In this document: positions 6,696 through 9,473 of the stretch, one piece after another
How positions within the stretch are numbered: the stretch's first letter is position 1
Layout of the letters: the number at the start of each line of letters is the position of its first letter
Source: Methanosarcina sp.
GTDB taxonomy: Archaea > Halobacteriota > Methanosarcinia > Methanosarcinales > Methanosarcinaceae
Length of the DNA: 9,473 nt
Assembly: GCA_017883485.1 (NCBI GenBank)
Contig: JADGNM010000073.1
Location: forward strand, 1 to 9,473
Direction: 5' to 3'
Translations under genes and position numbers: made by a program
The notes under the pieces: model-generated
What the model was told of the DNA's origin: nothing
Seen by the model: the letters and a program-made list of their open reading frames with translations, nothing else
The model's database searches: none

Positions 6696-6968
6696 AATAT
6701 CTAGACTCAGCTCCAGACTGTTTTCATTGTTTACAGTAACCCTGTAGAGCTACGCTATAATTGTAATTTATCCAAAATTTAATCTTTTGCGCTGCCTGCT
6801 ATTTTATTCAAGTAATGAAATTTCTCAAATTTTGAATATGCCAAATCATTTTAAGATACAATGCATAACCTTAAATTAATATTAATTATCAGTCACTTGA
6901 GGCATATTAGCCAACAGAATTTTTTTTGTGGACTGATCTAAAAGAAAAGGATCATAAAAGGTACAGGG

Positions 6969-7271
6969 ATGGCTTGCTTGAGAGAATATGACTTCGAAAT
7001 TCTCCTGAAAAACACAACTCTTCAAGAATGTGAAAGCTTTATCAAGGATCATTCGGAGGATACATACCTTGTACCCGGTGGGTACAAAGTAAAGGGTGTC
7101 ATTCTACTGGGTGCAACTTCTTCAGTTGGCTTTTCAGGAAATGATATTATATTTCGATATACAAAGCCCTGCTTCGGTTTTTTTGCGCTCAAATTAAAAA
7201 GTGAGGCAGAAGAAATCAAGAGGCTCAGGGAGCAGTACAGAAAGGATAAAAATGTAAAGAAAATTAAATGA
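6969..7271 (+). CDS. Second DUF1894 family protein (short paralogue)
   Basis: A 100-residue paralogue of the protein encoded at 5660-6034. Shared features are the FEILLKNTT opening, VPGGYKV, a hydrophobic VILLGATSSVGF strand and the hallmark FRYTKPCFGFFAL with its Cys near residue 69. It ends in a charged helix (EEIKRLREQYRKDKN) that aligns with EINRLREMENEK of the first copy but lacks that copy's further 25-30 residue tail. ATG 6969 follows AAGGT (6959-6963) at 5-6 nt. Unlike the first copy it has no DUF1890 partner and is transcribed divergently from the DUF1890-DUF1894 operon. It may be a specialised or separately regulated duplicate. No function is known. Confidence 0.8.
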   Translation: MACLREYDFEILLKNTTLQECESFIKDHSEDTYLVPGGYKVKGVILLGATSSVGFSGNDIIFRYTKPCFGFFALKLKSEAEEIKRLREQYRKDKNVKKIK

Positions 7272-7274
7272 CGG

Positions 7275-7583
7275 TTAACAGAATAATTGCATCTTAGGCT
7301 GTTTTTTCCCATGCTCTCTATATTCTATTTCTTTCAATTCTTTCGATTTTTTATCTTCGTCTTCTATTTTGTTATCTTTGTAATTATATTTTCCTGAAGA
7401 ATTTCCTAAGGAACTTAATTTTGAAGTTACAACCGGATACAAGCGCTGCAATGTAGGATGAAAGTCGACGAATGGAAGTTTCGGTTTGATTACTCTCAGA
7501 TTTTCGATAATATGTGTAAAAAGATTAAGAGTTTCCTCCTGAGAATTAGTATAATCAAAAATTGTCCTATGCTAAAAAATCAT
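7275..7583 (-). CDS. Candidate small protein with TAG as fourth codon (unrecognised)
   Basis: After ATG at 7581-7583, whose ATGA overlaps the stop of the radical SAM frame, the codons are ATT, TTT, TAG, and then 98 sense codons run without a stop to TAA at 7275-7277. The part after TAG reads like protein: HRTIFDYTNSQEETLNL, then IIENLRVIKPKLPFVDFHP, and a highly charged Lys/Glu/Asp tail. I do not recognise it. Read conventionally there is no ATG, GTG or TTG start for it until well inside, so it is either a frame using UAG as pyrrolysine (102 residues), the tail of a damaged gene, or an accidental open frame. AGGAGG at 7535-7540 has no start codon after it. The overlap with the gene in front suggests operon organisation; the surrounding decay suggests a fragment. 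Confidence 0.3.
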
Positions 7584-9154
7584 AACTCAGTGGGACTTAA
7601 CAGTTCTATTTTACGTTTAATATCTTCCTGAACGTTCAGTTCCTGCTGGACAAGCATTTCCAGAACTTCCCAATAGTATAGAATATCTTCGTAGCTTCGT
7701 TTTTCCATAAATTTTACAGCCATGCTCATGGTTTCTAGAGCAGACTCGTTACATCTATTAATTAAATTTCTTATATTGTTCGAGTACTTTTTAGTGTCAT
7801 ATCTGTTTGGAAAGAATTTTTCGAGCGCTACAGAATCAAACTTTGCAAATTGGAGACGATTAACAAGCCCATCGTTGCTAAATATCATATTATTAAAGGC
7901 CTTGACAAAAAATCTCTCCAGAAGGCCAATTCTAGGATCTTCATAATCGTAGTCAGGAAAAGCTATATCTCCTATTAACCTTCCTTCATTTCTCAGACAT
8001 TGAGCAATCGCTGTCCCGGCATAAGGCATCATTTTGGTGAAATGAACTACGGCTCTCCCATCCTTGCAGATTTCTCTGAGAAAAGCTATATTTTCTTTTA
8101 TCGAATCAAAGGTACTGTAGGGATCTAAAATCATGAAACCATACTCAAAGTTAAGGTCAAGATCCTGAATTACGGAAAGAGAGCGAGAAACATCTTCCAC
8201 AGTACAGCGTTTGTTTGCAGTTTTGAGACCCTGGACGTTTCCAGACTCTATTCCCATGTAGAGATAAGAAAGCCCTACTTCCTTAAGCCTGTTTAGCATC
8301 CCGGCGTCTACCTCATCGACCCTACACGAAATTCTCCAGAGTATCGTTTCTGACATTCCTCTTCTCTTCAGTTCCTCTGAAAAACTCTCTATCCACCTCT
8401 GCTGAGAAGTTGTCCTCATGCCAAAGTCATCATCTTTGAAATTGAAAATACGGACACCTGCCTTAAAAAGTTCTTCCATTTCAAGAACAACATTAAGAGG
8501 TGAACGCGAGCGTCGCCTGGGACCAGGAGCGCTGCGGTAGAATGTCTGAACACTGCAAAAACTACAATTGTAGTAGCACCCGCGGCTTGACAGTATAGAG
8601 CAGGCACCAAGCTCCCTGTAGGTCTGGATATTACGACTTCTTACAATGAAGGGAATGGAATCCAGATCATTAATAAGCTGGCTCGGATCTGTTACCTCTA
8701 GAGTGCCATTTTTTAAAAAAGCAAGTCCTTTTATTTCAGGCTATGAATCTGGCGGATCCAGTTGCTGAAACAACTCGAGGAGAGTAAATTCTCCTTCGTG
8801 ACGCACTAATGTATCAAGCCCTGGAATCAATTTTAGCGTTTCTTCGTATTCAACTGTCGGGAAGTGCCCTCCCATGTTAAAGTGGGCTTTTACCCCCTTG
8901 TTCCGTAAATAACATATGAGATCTGAGAAATCAGGAAGCATCCTTTGAAATATAAGAGAAAAGCAAACAAGTTTTGGTTTTTCTTCAAAAATACGTTTAA
9001 AAACATCTTATTTTCTTGAATTTTCGTATGGTTCAATGACTATTAGCAACCCTCTTGACTCAAGAAAAGCTGCAATGGATCGAAGGCCGATATTTTCCTC
9101 AGTTTCATATCCTACAAGGAGAATATCACAGCCTTCTTTTGTACTACTACTCAT
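7580..9154 (-). pseudogene. B12-binding-domain radical SAM protein, frame interrupted by TAA and TAG
   Basis: One frame of 525 codons from ATG 9152-9154 to TGA 7580-7582 encodes a complete B12-binding radical SAM protein, without frameshift, but with TAA at codon 49 (9008-9010) and TAG at codon 138 (8741-8743). The N-terminal cobalamin-binding Rossmann part has DILLVGYETEENIGLRSIA, then FNMGGHFPTVEYEETL and GLDTLVRHEGEFTLLEL. The radical SAM part has SRGCYYNCSFC (C193, C197, C200; CX3CX2C binding the [4Fe-4S] cluster), then FNFKDDDFGM, MGIESG and YGFMILDPYSTFDSI. Such enzymes cleave S-adenosylmethionine, and many B12-dependent ones methylate unreactive carbons; the substrate here is unknown. 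TAA between ENSRK and DVFKRIF looks like a GAA-to-TAA mutation. TAG could be decoded as pyrrolysine, but TAA could not. No ribosome site precedes the internal ATG at 8941. Decay is more likely than a working gene. Confidence 0.8.
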
Positions 9155-9230
9155 GAACCGATCATCCTAACTCTTCATGGATATCTCGGTAAAACACCTG
9201 ACATCGACAAATTTCATCTCTTTCTCAAAA

Positions 9231-9365
9231 TTATCCGCGTTGTTTCATCATTGACCGAACATCTTTATTGATCTCTATTGCTTGTTTCATCAGGCTGATT
9301 TCACTTTCCATCTTATTGATTTTTGACTCCAGTTCATTCTCCATTATTTTTATTTTCATATCCAT
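9231..9365 (-). CDS. 44-residue coiled-coil micro-protein (unrecognised)
   Basis: ATG 9363-9365 to TAA 9231-9233 encodes 44 residues that are strongly helical and charged (starts MDMKIKIMENELESKIN). Hydrophobic residues at 12, 16, 19, 23, 26 and 30 fall at alternating 4-3 spacing, a clear heptad pattern, so a short dimeric or trimeric coiled coil is predicted. AGGAT (9373-9377) stands 7 nt before the ATG, and an in-frame TGA upstream rules out a longer N-terminus apart from non-canonical starts. It lies 76 bp in front of the radical SAM frame on the same strand, possibly in one operon. I do not recognise it. It could be a real small protein or the remnant of a longer coiled-coil gene. Confidence 0.5.
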   Translation of the reverse strand: MDMKIKIMENELESKINKMESEISLMKQAIEINKDVRSMMKQRG

Positions 9366-9411
9366 TTGAATTATCCTAACATAGGTTCATATGACCCTTT
9401 AATCTCTCTAG

Positions 9412-9473
9412 TTATTGATTTTCAATATCAGTCTTATTACTCTTTTCTTTTTCATATGACTTTATTATTTCTA
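9412..9473 (-). CDS. C-terminal end of a gene entering from the right edge
   Basis: On the minus strand a frame open from the window edge ends in TAA at 9412-9414, giving a hydrophilic tail EIIKSYEKEKSNKTDIENQ. Nothing identifies the family. It lies 46 bp upstream of the coiled-coil micro-protein and could be the first gene of the same cluster, or chance. Confidence 0.3.
   Translation of the reverse strand, partial: EIIKSYEKEKSNKTDIENQ

Larger units (their letters stand above)
6490..6968. other. AT-rich intergenic region between divergent DUF1890 and DUF1894 genes
   Basis: No convincing coding frame or RNA gene is visible on either strand. It holds the promoters of the two flanking genes, a possible hairpin built on GTAATA/TATTAC (6634-6660), the duplicated CACATACTAC (6662-6695) and a T8 run near 6920-6927. 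The remainder shows no recognisable structure. Confidence 0.5.

Noticed and set aside
7535..7540. AGGAGG as the ribosome site of a small gene
   Set aside because: No ATG, GTG or TTG follows at 4-12 nt in any frame on the minus strand.
7275..7571. Ribosomal peptide precursor modified by the radical SAM enzyme
   Set aside because: The frame lacks a leader/core boundary, repeated core residues or a Cys-rich core, and the enzyme frame itself is interrupted; the idea is not supported beyond proximity.

Overview
The window looks like a chromosomal segment of a methanogenic archaeon of the Methanosarcina type. The evidence is: two small families known essentially only from methanogens (DUF1890 and DUF1894), an archaeal ApgM-family enzyme with Methanosarcina-like neighbours, BRE/TATA-like promoter elements (GAAAACG or GGAAACG followed by TATATA), poly-T style terminators, a moderately AT-rich composition, and insertion-sequence debris. 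The organism call is inferred from protein resemblance only. None of the complete, unbroken genes here ends in TAG. Every TAG considered below lies inside, or just before, a broken or interrupted reading frame. This is notable because Methanosarcina can read UAG as pyrrolysine.

Layout, left to right. Positions 1-760 hold a truncated DDE transposase on the minus strand. Positions 873-1334 encode a small heat-shock protein (Hsp20, minus) whose promoter carries a perfect 11+11 bp inverted repeat where the transcription start should be. Positions 1534-2730 (minus) encode an ApgM-family phosphoenzyme, by default called cofactor-independent phosphoglycerate mutase, but with motifs of the branch proposed to be homoserine kinase. 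A repeat-rich 440 bp divergent region follows, with two tandem duplications and one 17 bp palindrome. Next come aspartate kinase (lysC, 3171-4640) and purM (4612-5613) on the plus strand, overlapping by 29 bp.

Convergent to purM is a two-gene minus-strand operon of DUF1890 then DUF1894, joined by an ATGA overlap. A roughly 480 bp intergenic stretch with an imperfect direct repeat separates it from a second, divergently oriented DUF1894 paralogue (6969-7271, plus).

The right quarter (7275-9473, minus) is an interrupted cluster: a partial upstream gene, a 44-residue coiled-coil micro-protein, a B12-binding-domain radical SAM protein interrupted by one TAA and one TAG, and a trailing open frame of about 100 codons that overlaps the radical SAM stop and has TAG as its fourth codon. 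It can be read as a decaying accessory locus or, in part, as genes using UAG as a sense codon. The TAA at codon 49 argues for decay.

Functional links: aspartate kinase makes aspartyl phosphate, the first step towards lysine, threonine and methionine. If the divergent ApgM-like enzyme is a homoserine kinase, the two would form a divergent pair in the aspartate pathway. PurM belongs to purine synthesis and is tied to lysC by overlap rather than by pathway. The DUF1890/DUF1894 pair has no known role.
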